Below, piece after piece: positions 20,800-30,681 of a stretch of 64,000 nt of DNA. The notes under the pieces were generated by a model. It did not search any database, had not been told where the DNA came from, and saw only the letters and a list, made by a program, of their open reading frames with translations. The stretch is from contig CM064480.1 in NCBI GenBank assembly GCA_032716605.1, positions 46,176,372 through 46,240,371 of the forward strand, read 5' to 3'. Positions within the stretch are counted from its first letter, which is position 1. Each line of letters starts with the position of its first letter. This DNA is from Paralithodes platypus (taxonomy: Eukaryota > Arthropoda > Malacostraca > Decapoda > Lithodidae). The translations under genes and the position numbers were made by a program.

Positions 20800-22419
20800 A
20801 CTCTCTGGGCTTAACACTAATAAGGCGTACGGTCCGGACGGTGTTCCTCCTGTTGTTCTCAAAAACTGTGCTTCCGTGCTGACTCCCTGCCTAGGCAAAC
20901 TCTTTCGTCTCTGTCTATCCTCTAACGTCTTCCCTTCATGCTGGAAGTTTGCTCACATTCAACCTGTCCCAAAGAAGGGTGACCGCTCTCAACCCTCCAA
21001 CTATCGTCCAATTGCTCTTATCTCTTGTCTTTCTAAAGTTTTTGAAACTATTCTTGCTTCCAAATTTCTTAAGCATTTCTCTTCTCATAATCTGCTCTCA
21101 GATCGCCAGTATGGCTTCCTTAAGGGTCGCTCTACTGGTGATCTTCTTTCATATCTTACTAACTCTTGGTCATCCTCCTTTCGGGACTTCGGTGAGACTT
21201 TTTCTATTGCACTAGACATATCGAAAGCCTTCGATAGAGTCTGGCATAAATCTTTAATTTCTAAACTACCCTCCTTCGGTTTCTATCCCTCCATCTGTGC
21301 CTTTGTCTCTAATTTCCTTTCCGGCCGTTCCATAGCCGCGGTTGTGGACGGCCATTGTTCACTTCCTCACCCTATAAACTCCGGTGTTCCTCAGGGCTCT
21401 GTCCTATCTCCTATTCTCTTTCTAATTTTTATAAATGATCTCCTTAACTGTACCTTAATTCCCATCCATTCATACGCAGACGACTCAACCTTGCAGTACT
21501 CCATTAGATTTTCAGAACACCCCAGCCAGCAATCCCTCAACGACAAACGTAATGAAGCCATAGAACTCTTAAATTCTGATCTAAATACTATTTCCAATTG
21601 GGGCAGAGAAAACCTTGTTAACTTTAATGCTTCCAAAACCCAATTTCTCCATCTATCTACCCGTCAGGATCTCCCAGCGGACTATCCCTTATTCTTCAAC
21701 AATACAAAAATCAACCGTTCATCTTCTCTCAATATTCTTGGTGTCTCTTTTTCTTCTGCTCTCATTTGGAAGGACCATATTACCAGTCTTGCTAAGGCAG
21801 CCTCCCAGAAGCTGGGTGTGCTCAACCGCCTTAGGGGGTTCTTTTCCCCTGCACAGCTTCTTGCTCTGTACAGGGGCATAGTGCGCCCTTGTATTGAGTA
21901 TTGTTCACATGTGTGGGGAGGTTCCTCTCACACTGCTCTCCTAGACAAAGTTGAAAGGAAGGCCTTTCGTATCATTAACTCCCGTCCACTCACCAACTCT
22001 CTGCAATCTCTCTCTCTCCGCCGCAATGTTGCATCTCTCTCGCTATTCTATCGCTACTATAATAATCAGTGTTCCTCAGAGCTATCCCAGTGCATACCAC
22101 CTCCTTTACGTAGGGCACGTGGTACCCGTCTTGCAACTCAATCCCACCCCTACTCTGTGCAACTCTCCAACCCAAGAGTGAAACGTTACTCTCAAACTTT
22201 CTTCTACTCAACAGCTGAGCTCTGGAACTCTCTCCCAGAATCAGTCTTTCCCTCTTCCTATGACTTAAATTGCTTCAAACTCCGTGTGTCCAGGCATTTT
22301 GGCTCGAACGTCCCTTGATTTTGGCCCTGTCACTCTTTCAACTATGGGGGAGGCACACGCTATAGGCAGTTATGCCTTTTGCCTCCCTCAATCACATAGA
22401 AAAAAAAAAAAAAAAAAAA
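20800..22419 (+). mobile_element. LINE1: 5'-truncated CR1/Jockey-group retrotransposon
   Basis: Starts abruptly within the satellite at CTCTCTGGGCTTAACACTAA and ends with a 22-bp poly-A (22398-22419), after which the satellite continues. Only the reverse transcriptase half and 3' UTR remain. Related copies: 11.06 kb (old), 46.29 kb (3' end, reversed) and both arms of the 54-63 kb inverted repeat. Confidence 0.85.
20876..22318 (+). CDS. Reverse transcriptase, C-terminal part of LINE1 ORF2
   Basis: 480 residues from the first start codon, although the same frame is open upstream from about 20806 (TNKAYGPDGVPPVVLKNC), so the true N-terminus is lost to 5' truncation. Motifs: NYRPIALIS at 42-50, ALDISKAFDRVW at 112-123 (first catalytic Asp), SGVPQGSVLSP at 169-179, SYADDSTL at 199-206 (catalytic Asp pair). 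The C-terminus has the WNSLPESVFP..FKLRVSRHF block found at the end of CR1-like proteins; no RNase H follows. All core polymerase residues are intact and the frame is uninterrupted, so insertion was fairly recent. Without its endonuclease and 5' end it is unlikely to move by itself. Confidence 0.9.
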   Translation: MLTPCLGKLFRLCLSSNVFPSCWKFAHIQPVPKKGDRSQPSNYRPIALISCLSKVFETILASKFLKHFSSHNLLSDRQYGFLKGRSTGDLLSYLTNSWSSSFRDFGETFSIALDISKAFDRVWHKSLISKLPSFGFYPSICAFVSNFLSGRSIAAVVDGHCSLPHPINSGVPQGSVLSPILFLIFINDLLNCTLIPIHSYADDSTLQYSIRFSEHPSQQSLNDKRNEAIELLNSDLNTISNWGRENLVNFNASKTQFLHLSTRQDLPADYPLFFNNTKINRSSSLNILGVSFSSALIWKDHITSLAKAASQKLGVLNRLRGFFSPAQLLALYRGIVRPCIEYCSHVWGGSSHTALLDKVERKAFRIINSRPLTNSLQSLSLRRNVASLSLFYRYYNNQCSSELSQCIPPPLRRARGTRLATQSHPYSVQLSNPRVKRYSQTFFYSTAELWNSLPESVFPSSYDLNCFKLRVSRHFGSNVP

Positions 22420-22496
22420 ATCAGTAGACCAGTTCAATATGTTGCTCTCAACCAGTAGACCAGTCCAATAGTCCAGTAAATCTAGCAATCATTTAA

Positions 22497-22812
22497 CTGG
22501 ACCTAGAACAAATTGTAATAGAAGGTTTTTTGGCTTTAACTTGTTTATTAGGTCCCTCTGATGAACATATAAAAAGTCTCCAACTTTTGGACGCCGGGAA
22601 AGTGGTTAATTTGCATAAATTCAAGATGGCCTCGTCCAAAGCTTCAATTTACAGATAACTTTTTTCTGGTTGCTCCTAGACCCTATAAATGTATTACAAA
22701 CAACGTTTTTTTGCTTTAACTTGTTTATTAGGTCCCTCTGATGAACATATAAAAAGTCTCCAAATTTTGGACACCTGGAAAGTGGTTAATTTACAGCCGA
22801 AAAACCTTACAG
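22497..22812 (+). repeat. Left terminal inverted repeat with internal duplication
   Basis: Contains two direct copies (about 22526-22611 and 22706-22792) of a block starting TTTAACTTGTTTATTAGGTC and ending AAAGTGGTTAATTT, about 180 bp apart. Similarity to the right repeat stops near AAAAACCTTACAG (22812). Confidence 0.85.
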
Positions 22813-22957
22813 ACAGGCTGAACTGTCTCTTTCACAAGGGGTGACACAGGCACTTTGTGCTTGTATGGGTTTTTTGACCTGTTGTCCCTCTTTTTTATAA
22901 AAAAAAAAAAAAAAAACCATGGCGTAGTATGACGTCATTCAGAGCCAATTATGTAAT

Positions 22958-23878
22958 TCATGATAGGAGTTCGTATTCACTTGGATCATCGGTGCTTGCA
23001 TCAAAGTTGCTATTTTGACAGAGTCCTTTACATTGACCACATGCACTGGAACATTCAAGCTCATTCCGTTTGCAACTACAGCGTTGAGTGTCACAGTTGC
23101 CCTTACACTGACATCTGACCAATTTCAGTAGTGAATCAGGAGCCACTGGCGAATCCATCGTCTTCGGTTCAAGCTGTCCCTTCCGCAGACACCAGCCCCA
23201 TTTCTCGGGGTCCACACAGTTCCCCATCCATTCCTGGACCTGACAATAAACTCGGAACGAGTGGTATTTGGCTGCATCGGTTGTTGGGGGAAGGCTGTGA
23301 ACTTCAACGGTAGTTGAACTTTTTGCCACCTTGTTGCAAAACTTTGTCTTTCGCAGTCCGTCAAGGGTGTCATTTCCTTTTCCCCCGTACAAATAAACCA
23401 AGGCCTTTTCACCAGCTGATGATATCGCGTCTTTACTTCCACTTTGGCAACAGAATGCTTCTATACATTTCAAGAAACCGTTGTCTTCCCTCACTTTCCT
23501 CAAGGCAGCCCCTTTACCAATACCATACAGTCGTGAGGTTGTGTCACATCCACAGAGTGCATGGACAACTGGCAGGACACGACAGATGCTTTCACCGAGA
23601 GCTTCTGCTACTGAGTTAATATGCCAACATTTCCCACCTTCCTTGCTCGACTTGAAGTACAAATCATTCATCCCTCGTTCCGCATAATGACACAACAGCA
23701 CCAACAAGTCTGTGTCCTCACCTATCACATATGTCACAGTTTCCCTTGCATGCTCAATTCCCTTCTTCGCAATCATGACATCTGCATCTGCTGGCGCATT
23801 GACACAGTCAATTCCATTTGCCTTGAATGTTTCACACAATAAGTCAATGAAGTTTTGCTTATTGTCCGAGTTTGACAA
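22958..23878 (-). pseudogene. FEN1-like/CXC protein, C-terminal segment (XPG-I, H3TH, CXC)
   Basis: 306 codons, entered by frameshift from the preceding segment; the first codon is TTG inside a longer frame, so it is not a real start. NAPADADVMIAKKG (27-40) corresponds to the XPG-I motif of FEN1-like nucleases, with Asp 31 and 33. VIGEDTDLLVLL (51-62) gives Asp 55 and 57. GCDTTSRLYGIGKGAAL (110-126) matches the Asp plus helix-hairpin-helix (H3TH) part. The tail at 256-289 holds ten cysteines in CxC spacing, as in Tesmin/TSO1 CXC DNA-binding domains. All acidic metal-binding positions expected of the family are present. Role in mobility is not established. Confidence 0.8.
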
Positions 23879-24882
23879 GAAGTTTTCCTTTTTGACCGAA
23901 GGGGCATGGTTGGAGTGAACATCACCTTTTGACCAAAGACTCCTTTTGATCGTCGATTGTGTGTCATGTCCTTGGTAGTAGGTCCTGATTTATAACCGTC
24001 GAATACAACCACCGGGTTGAGAAAGTTTTTGGAAACATGCTTCATGTACATGCTTGCAATGTCCTCAAATGTGTCACCCTTCTTCCATGGAATCCTTTGC
24101 AATAAGGAACCACCATCCAGAACATGGGTCACAGTCCTTTCTTCCTCAAATGATTCCAATGACGACTTGGGAACAACAGCAGCTATCTCATCTCCTAGCT
24201 GTGGTTTATTGGCTTCCCTGAGCCTCCCCCACTTATCGAACAGAGCAGTAGGGTAGCTAGACAACTCATACGCAAAGACCTCTTCAACACCTAAGTCCCT
24301 GTTATTAGCAAAGATGAGGAGCCTCTGGAAAAGGAGCTGTGGGTCGATTGGTACTTTTTCAGCACTGATTGTAACCTTTGCACCCAATGACTCAACTTGA
24401 TCTTTCTTCCTAAATGAAAAGTCAAAAGCATTGCTACCTTCCATCTTCTGCACAATGTTCATACCAACCTCATACAGTAAATGAGGATTGGCCGAGGCTG
24501 GTCCTGTCACACCGTTGGCAATATTCCTGAGTTCATTTGATTCTTGAAATGGATCATAATCCTTGAAGAATGCGAGAACCTTCTCTGTGTCCTTCCTATC
24601 TCGTTCACGCCTTGCTTCAGTCATTTCTTTGTGCTGCTCAGAGGTGTGGAAATGCTTCCCTGTCAGTTCTTGCATAACTTCACTCACCTCAGCGCAGCCT
24701 GGCATAGCAAGTAACCAGCGCAGGCGTTGCGTTTCCTCCATGCCCCTACCACGTGTCAATCCACCATTCGTTTTCAAAGAGCGCATCAAAACCTGCTCTA
24801 TAACCAAGTCGCTTGGCAGTCCTGCCCACAGCCGATCACTTCGGCGGATCACAAATAGACCGGAGTTCAATTGACAGAACAT
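23773..24882 (-). pseudogene. FEN1-like/CXC protein, middle segment (nuclease N-half)
   Basis: 369 codons. The first third (VIRRSDRLWAGLPSDLVIEQ, LTRGRGM, about residues 11-48) has no domain I can name. Residues 254-266 (VLDGGSLLQRIPW) and 291-312 (VVVFDGYKSG..KDMTHNRR) match the order of the XPG/FEN1 N-region: a first Asp (256), then the VFDG Asp (295) followed by a basic stretch. After about residue 330 the frame is wrong; the correct continuation is in the next segment, joined across a region with an A5 run near 23890. A single-base indel there is the simplest explanation. Confidence 0.7.
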
Positions 24883-25247
24883 GTCTGGTTGAGCTGCTCA
24901 AGTTCAATCATGTCTTGAATGTACACATGGGCTGACTTGGCATAATTGTTATGACCACACGCTGCAAAGTACGGCAACATCTCCTGGAGTGTTCCGAGGT
25001 ACAGTAGGAAATCGCCCATTCTCAGTGCCCTCAGGAAGCGACGCAGCAGGTCAATCATGTCCATGTATTGAATCCATAGCTTTCCCATCTTATGCTCTGC
25101 TAAGGAGCTCTTCTCAGCTTTAAGTTTTTCAGAAATTCTGTTGAAAACATCTTTACTGCAGACTTCATCCGGTGAAACGTCTTCACGCAACAGCTTATCC
25201 AAAAGATCTGCAGCCTCCTGGAAGTCCTTGCATGAAACAAGAAACAA
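24867..25247 (-). pseudogene. FEN1-like/CXC protein, N-terminal segment
   Basis: 126 open codons with no ATG at the upstream edge; an in-frame stop lies just upstream near 25266. The protein is helical, with LWIQYMDMIDLLRRF and YFAACGHNNYAKSAHVYIQ. From memory this block precedes the nuclease part in multi-copy uncharacterised invertebrate proteins; I know no assigned function. A pyrimidine-rich tract before ATGCAAG (near 25228-25235 on minus) could be a splice acceptor, so an upstream exon may be missing. The frame shifts into the next segment near 24875. Confidence 0.65.
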
Positions 25248-25305
25248 GATGATGGGATTAGTATAGGCCTAGGCAAAATGTAATAGACAATAATGTGCAG
25301 TAAAG

Positions 25306-25670
25306 GTAGGGCTTGACCTAGAACAAATTGCAATAGAAGGTTTTTTGGCTGTAAGGTTTTTGGCTGTAAATTAACCACTTTCCAGGTGTCCAAAAGTTGG
25401 AGACTTTTTATATGTTCATCAGAGGGACCTAATAAACAAGTTAAAGCCAAAAAACGTTGTTTGTAATACATTTATAGGGTCTAGGAGCAACCAGAAAAAA
25501 GTTATCTGTAAATTGAAGCTTTGGACGGCGGCCATCTTGAATTTATGCAAATTAACCACTTTCCCGGTGTCCAAAAGTTGGAGACTTTTTATATGTTCAT
25601 CAGAGGGACCTAATAAACAAGTTAAAGCCAAAAAACCTTCTATTACAATTTGTTCTAAGTCCAGCCCTAC
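25306..25670 (-). repeat. Right terminal repeat, itself a MITE-like unit
   Basis: Carries the same two internal copies as the left repeat. Its inner end (25306-25345: GTAGGGCTTGACCTAGAACA) is an inverted copy of its outer end (..TTCTAAGTCCAGCCCTAC, 25670). This 365-bp block therefore has its own inverted ends, unlike the left one, which lacks the GTAGGGC tip and the inner end. Confidence 0.8.
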
Positions 25671-25679
25671 TTTGACTGG

Positions 25680-26440
25680 TCTACAACCAGTAGCTCTCAC
25701 CCAGTAGACCAGTTCAACCAGTAGCTCTCAACCAGAAAATCAGTTCAACCACTAGCTCTCAACCAGTAGACTAGTTCAACCAGTAGCTCTCAACCAGTAG
25801 GCCAGTTCAACCACTAGCTCTCAACCAGTAGAGCAGTTCAACCAGTAGCTCTCAACCAGTAACCCAGTTCAACCAGTAGACCAGTTCAACCAGAAGCTCT
25901 CAACCAGTTGACCAGTTCAACCAGTAGCTCTCAACCAGTAGACCAGTTCAACCAGTAGCTCTCAACCAGTAGACCAGTTCAACCAGTAGCTCTCACCCAG
26001 TAGCTCTCAACCAATAGACCAGTTCAACCAGTAGCTCTCAACCAGTAGACCAGTTCAACCAGTAGCTCTCAACCAATAGACCAGTTCAACCACTAGCTCT
26101 AAACCAGTAGACCAGTTCAACCAGTAGCTCTCAACCAATAGACCAGTTCAACCAGTAGCTCTCAACTAGTAGACCAGTTCCAGTAGCTCTCAACCAATAG
26201 ACCAGTTCAACCAGTAGACCAGTTCAACCAGTAGCTCTCAACCAATAGGCCAGTTCAACCAGTAGCTCTCAACCAGTAGACCAGTTCAACCAGTAGCTCT
26301 CAACCAGTAGACCAGTTCAACCAATAGACCAGTTCAACCACTAGCTCTCAACCAGTAGACCAGTTCAACCAGTAAACAAGTTCAACCAGTAGCTCTCAAC
26401 CAGCACACTAGTTCAATCACTAGCTATCAATCAGTCAATA
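25680..26440. repeat. CCAGT satellite, main block
   Basis: The longest run of the 31-bp array, with higher-order alternation of CCAGTAGA and CCAGTAGCTCTCAA subunits. It ends in CAACCATTACCGTTAGGTTAGG, the same core as the palindromic unit at 4.5 kb. Confidence 0.92.
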
Positions 26441-26523
26441 CTCAACCATTACCGTTAGGTTAGGTAAAAATCATGTTGCAGTTATTTACTTGACCCATGC
26501 ACATTTATTACACTTGGCCTGAC

Positions 26524-26880
26524 TTAATGAGAGGTATAGGGTTTTTCTGGACCCCCTTCTCCCTCACGTTTAGCCCCATTAGTTATTAGCTTTTAAGACG
26601 TTTGGCCCATTAGTTTGGCGATTTTAAGGCTTTTCACTCCATTTCTTTGTCAATATTAATACCTTTCGTGCCATTTAAACGTCGATGTTATCACCAGCAA
26701 TTAAGGAGGAATCGGCCCTCGGCCGATTTTTTTTTCCTACCGAAAAATTTACAAATTTATCTAGAAGAGGGATCTTGGAGATGTATATTCAATCTTGATG
26801 GAGGTCTAGGGAGGAATATATAATATTATATATAATAATAAAAATCTATAAATATATAGACCAAAAAATTACGTAACCTA
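26524..26880 (+). mobile_element. Element A copy 8
   Basis: TTAATGAGAGGTATAGGGTT start, then the usual blocks and the CCGAAAAATTTACAAATTTA hairpin side. The right end has decayed. It sits in the loop between the satellite and its mirror arm. Confidence 0.75.
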
Positions 26881-26904
26881 ACAAAATCTAACCCAACAGT
26901 ACTG

Positions 26905-26970
26905 GTTGATTTGTCACTGGTTTAGATCTATTGGTTGAAATGGTCTATTGGTTGAGGCGTCTGGGAACCG
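26905..26970. repeat. Mirror arm of the CCAGT palindrome
   Basis: ACTGGTTGATTTGTCACTGG and GGTTGAAATGGTCTATTGGT: reverse complement of the array unit and matching the right arm of the 4.5-kb unit (4555-4616). Confidence 0.75.
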
Positions 26971-27189
26971 TTGTTGTTTGGTGAAGTTGTTGAGTGTCAA
27001 GTTATCTGGTCTAATATATTTTTATTTTATTTTATTTATTTATTTATTTTTATTTTTTTACTTGCATGTGATGGAATTATCTCAGTGCATTAAATAAAAT
27101 ATATGTAAATGGAATATAGAATTTCATCAGTTCTATACATATTTATAGAATTTTACCTATGGTCTATTTATTATACCGGTAGTTAGGCC

Positions 27190-27365
27190 AGAAATGTTGA
27201 CCAATATCCTCTGTACCTCAGAAATGGCTAGAACAAATGAGTTGTAGATGTTCACCATTATACCCTGGCTGATTCTTCCCAAATGGTAGAAATATTAGCT
27301 ATATTACTCTAGCCCTTTTTGAGTTAGTGGTCAAAATGTTTGGCCTAATGATAATGAATAGACAG
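27190..27365 (+). repeat. Low-copy repeat (pair with 39.4 kb)
   Basis: Shares CCTCTGTA, CTCAGAAATGGCTAGAACAA, CTGACTCTTCCCAAATGGTAG and GATCACTCTAG-type text with 39395-39600. No ORF. Identity unknown. Confidence 0.6.
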
Positions 27366-28460
27366 TATATGCGGATGGCAAGACATATCTAGAAGGATAA
27401 CAAATATTGAAGATTGTACACATTTACAGGAGGATATAACTGAGATTAAAAGGTGGTCTGAAGCATGGTAACTTAACGGCTTTTCATCCTAATAAGTGTA
27501 TTAGGATGAAAATAGGTAAATCATATATGGAAGTCTTCATATAAGAAATGCATGGAGAAATGACATATGTAATTGTGAGCAGGATCTAGGAGTTTCAGAA
27601 GGCATTTGGCATCTTAAATAAACAGTGCAAATATAACGGTGGGTTAAGAAAAAAAGACCCTTTGTAAGTTTGCATGTGGAAACATTTAAGGGGAGTTGGC
27701 CATTTTTCTGGCCCCCCTTCTTCCTCATGCTTAGCCCCATTAGGATTTAGATTTTAAGACGTTCGGACCATTAGTTTGGCGATTTTAAGACCTTTCGCCC
27801 CATTTCTTTGTCATTATTAAGACTTTTCGTGTTATTTAGGTGTCGATTTTTTCCTGACTTCGGCCGGTATATTTTTCTATCGGATATTGTACAATATCCG
27901 ATATTTATCTTGAAGGAAGGTGTTGGGGGATGTTTTATTAAGCTTGAAGGAGGTCTAGAGAGAAATCTAAAAAAAAAAAAAAAATACATATAAATAAATA
28001 ATACATGATAAATAAATACGCCCATCCCCCCTTACGACATTATACACCTACAGTACGGTACATGATAAGACCACAATTACAATATGCAAATCAGGTTAGG
28101 CATCCACACAAAATCAGGGATATTGATGCAATGGAAAACGTGCAGAGGAGAGCTCCGATAATGGTGCCCGCCTTGAAAGGTCTATCATATCAGGAAAGAC
28201 TGGTGAAATTAGTTCTTCCTTCACTGATATATAGGAGAGCTAGGCAAAATTTATGGTTAAGACTTTTAAGATAATACATGATATATATGACAGGAAAGTA
28301 TGAGGAGATATATTTTAGATTATAGAAGAGGCAAGGACAAGCGGGCATAGTAAGAGCATCAAGAAGCTGAGACCTATAGGTTAGACATTAGGAAATTATT
28401 GTTTACCTATCGAGTAGTAAATGCGTGGAACTGCCTGCCCGATTATGTTGTATATTCAAA
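27366..28460 (+). pseudogene. CR1-like LINE remnant interrupted by element A
   Basis: Left part translates to a YADD-like YAD..KTYLEGITNIEDC, then KRWSEAW and CEQDLGV; right part (after 28035) to PQLQYANQVRHPHKIRDID, ENVQRRAP, LKGLSYQERL and a degraded tail. These are the thumb and C-terminal blocks of CR1-type reverse transcriptases. The frame shifts more than once. The protein is non-functional and has no 5' portion. Confidence 0.75.
27686..28035 (+). mobile_element. Element A copy 9
   Basis: TTAAGGGGAGTTGG at left; CCCATCCCCCCTTAC at right, where the last TTAA base is mutated. It splits the CR1 remnant at ..GAAACATTTAA.. and the flanks are collinear once it is removed. Central hairpin altered to CGGATATTGTACAATATCCG. 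Confidence 0.85.
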
Positions 28461-29039
28461 ACATGTGAGGAACTTTGAATTGAGCATTGAGCAGTAATGG
28501 GTAAATCAAAGTAAACAAAAATAATGATAAAGCTCAGATATAAGTAAGTCGTTTAAGCAACAGTGAACCAAGAACCTAAATTGAAATTAGGAAAATAATG
28601 AACCGTAGTTAAAGGCCATAATATGCCTTCTCCCAGAAATGTTCTACGTTAGTCGACGTATATTTTATAATCAATAATGAGTCAGTTTCTCTGTTTAGAT
28701 CATAGCCGAATATCGAATGTAAGTCTGAACCTAAGAAATTGGAAGAAGAAATAGAAATTCCAGCGATTGAGCATCTAGTTTGATGTACTTGTTAACATGG
28801 ATTTACTCTTAATAATCTGACGGTAAAATAAAACCACTGGTCAAACTTTTCTTGCATTGTGGAGCTGGTCAATCTAGCATTATCTTGTCCACGGAACTCA
28901 AAGGTCAGGAAAGTAGAGGATCATGTCGAGAACTGCAGTATTGGGATGGGCCGAGTCGCGACCTGTGACCTTGCGCGGAGAGAGTCGGAGGGCAAGTTTA
29001 TTTATGCTCTGTTAGCTCTATTTGGTTCGAGAGGTGTAA
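28461..29039. other. Non-coding
   Basis: No gene or family recognised. Confidence 0.4.
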
Positions 29040-29215
29040 TTTTGGACCTCCTCTTTTTCACTCCATTAATCTGGAGATTTTTAAGACGTTTCGCCAAATT
29101 TGCTTTGGCGGTAATAAGACGGTTCATCCCATTCAGGTGTCGATTTTTTTCTGAGCAAGCGATAGCAAGCCTGTAACTAAGAAGAAATCGGCCTTTGCTT
29201 GATATTGTCGTTTTC
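29040..29215 (+). mobile_element. Element A copy 10, diverged fragment
   Basis: CCATTAATCTGGAGATTTTT, AAGACGTTTCGCC, CAGGTGTCGATTTTTTTCTG, AGCAAGCGATAGCAAGCCTG in order. Both ends lost. Confidence 0.65.
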
Positions 29216-29273
29216 GAGCAATTTATTTTAGTTTGGCTCTTAAACCTTTTGGTGTAGCGGGCGGCTGGCGGCT

Positions 29274-29484
29274 TTAACCCCCACTGTACCGGCGATGTAT
29301 TTTTAAGTTTATTTTAGCTATTTTTAGAGGATTTTGTGCAGCTAGAGAAGAATCTGTGGGAGTAATAATTGTTAAGTGTGATAGTTCGAAGCCTGTAAAT
29401 TGCTGGAGGCCTTTTTTATGCTGAATGTAATAATCTAATAGCAGCTTAGTACTAAAATGACGACACCGGTACAGAAAAGGTTAA
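29274..29484. mobile_element. Element B copy 4
   Basis: TTAACCCCCACTGTACCGGC at left, CCGGTACAGAAAAGGTTAA at right, 211 bp. Confidence 0.9.
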
Positions 29485-30034
29485 GGAAGAGTACGCCCAG
29501 GCGGCTATTTTTCTGTTAATTCTGTTCGATAGAGGTCACCTTAGTGCCATATCCGTAGCGAATTGGAACGAGCTCCAATGAAAAAATATGGTCAAACGTT
29601 CCCTATAACAGTCACCATACTCTCCCTACCACCTCACATCACCCAGGAAAACTGATCAATGCTTTGTTCGTTTCGTCATTGCAAGCGAAAATATACAATT
29701 TGTTCCTTCTACTCATGACAACTGAATGATATCTATAGTTAATATATCTTATTTTGTGTTTACAAGATCGTATGAGTTGTTGAAATTAATATGAAATGAA
29801 CCTCATATTCGTATCTGGTATATACTTGTCACAATAACATGGAGAAGGGGCCCTATTTTCATTGATTTTCTGCTTCTAAAACACCTCTTCATTGTACACA
29901 CACCCTCCCTCAACCAAGGCACTAAGAACACTTAACAAGTATGGGTGGCAAGCTTAGAAATTACTGGAAGCATCTGGAAACAGGCAGGGAGGGTTGGTGC
30001 AACAACTCAGCCGGTACTACCAGAACGCATTTGC
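29485..30034. other. Non-coding
   Basis: Nothing supported. Confidence 0.4.
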
Positions 30035-30200
30035 CGACCGAAGGGCCGATTTCTAATAAGTTACAGGCTCGCTATCACTTGCCAAAAAAAAAAGCGACAC
30101 CTGAATGGCGTTAAGTATTTTATTATTGCCAAAATAATAGGTTGAAACGTCTTAAAATCCTAAAAGGCCCCGAGGGTTCAAATATTGTCAAGGTTCCGGC
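30035..30200 (-). mobile_element. Element A copy 11, fragment
   Basis: ACCGAAGGGCCGATTTCTAA, CAGGCTCGCTATCACTTGCC, AGCGACACCTGAATGGCG, AACGTCTTAAAATC blocks. Confidence 0.65.
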
Positions 30201-30414
30201 CCCCATTGATATACGCGAGTGTGGATATTGTTCCCTTCCTCTCCTTCCTCCTTCACGGCTACTTCACAACTAATTACTACATTCTTCTCTAGCCTTGGGA
30301 ACGTACAGTATACTGTATTTGTCGTAAAGAATGGCGGCGACGGCTGTTACGTTTTAGTGTCTCGCCTCTTCATTAGCTGTATTAAAGTCGAAGGTGGTCT
30401 ATTTGCATCCCTCG

Positions 30415-30645
30415 TATGACGATTTTAAGACGTTTCGCCCAATTAGTTTCGCGATTAGTAAGCGTTTCAATCCATTAATAAGTTGATTCTTCCCTGGCGA
30501 AGCTGTAATATGCGGACCTGTAATATGTGAGTGGCCGGCTTTTGGCCATGATATTCTTCTACTGAAAAATGTATCAATTTAATTTGAAGGGAAATCTTGA
30601 GGGCGGGATAATTTGCTTAGCTGGAAGGGGATCTAGGGGGTAAAT
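30415..30645 (+). mobile_element. Element A copy 12, fragment
   Basis: GACGATTTTAAGACGTTTCG, CCCTGGCGAAGC, GGCCGGCTTTTGGCCATGAT and CTACTGAAAAATGT. Ends not clear. Confidence 0.65.
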
Positions 30646-30681
30646 CAAAAGGCTTGATGAAGCTCTATGCGAAACATTGTG

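Larger units (their letters stand above)
22497..25664 (-). mobile_element. 3.2-kb DNA element coding a FEN1-like/CXC protein
   Basis: Bounded by inverted repeats of about 300 bp: CTGGACCTAGAACAAATTG at 22497 and its complement CAATTTGTTCTAAGTCCAG ending 25664. CCAGT satellite lies on both outer sides, so the block was inserted as a unit. The interior holds one broken gene on the minus strand (25247 to 22958). No known transposase signature (RNase H-type DDE, tyrosine or HUH) is visible to me. Two readings are possible: an autonomous transposon with long terminal inverted repeats, or a coding segment caught between two inverted MITE copies. Confidence 0.7.

Noticed and set aside
23125..23442. 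Alternative-frame ORFs within the FEN1-like/CXC gene, on both strands
   Set aside because: Shadow frames; they do not show any family motif, while the minus-strand main frame does.
22958..25247. Endogenous viral gene or host DNA-repair FEN1 gene
   Set aside because: Inverted terminal repeats, the CXC tail and location within a satellite fit a mobile element; a host FEN1 would have close similarity throughout and a PCNA-binding tail, which I do not see.
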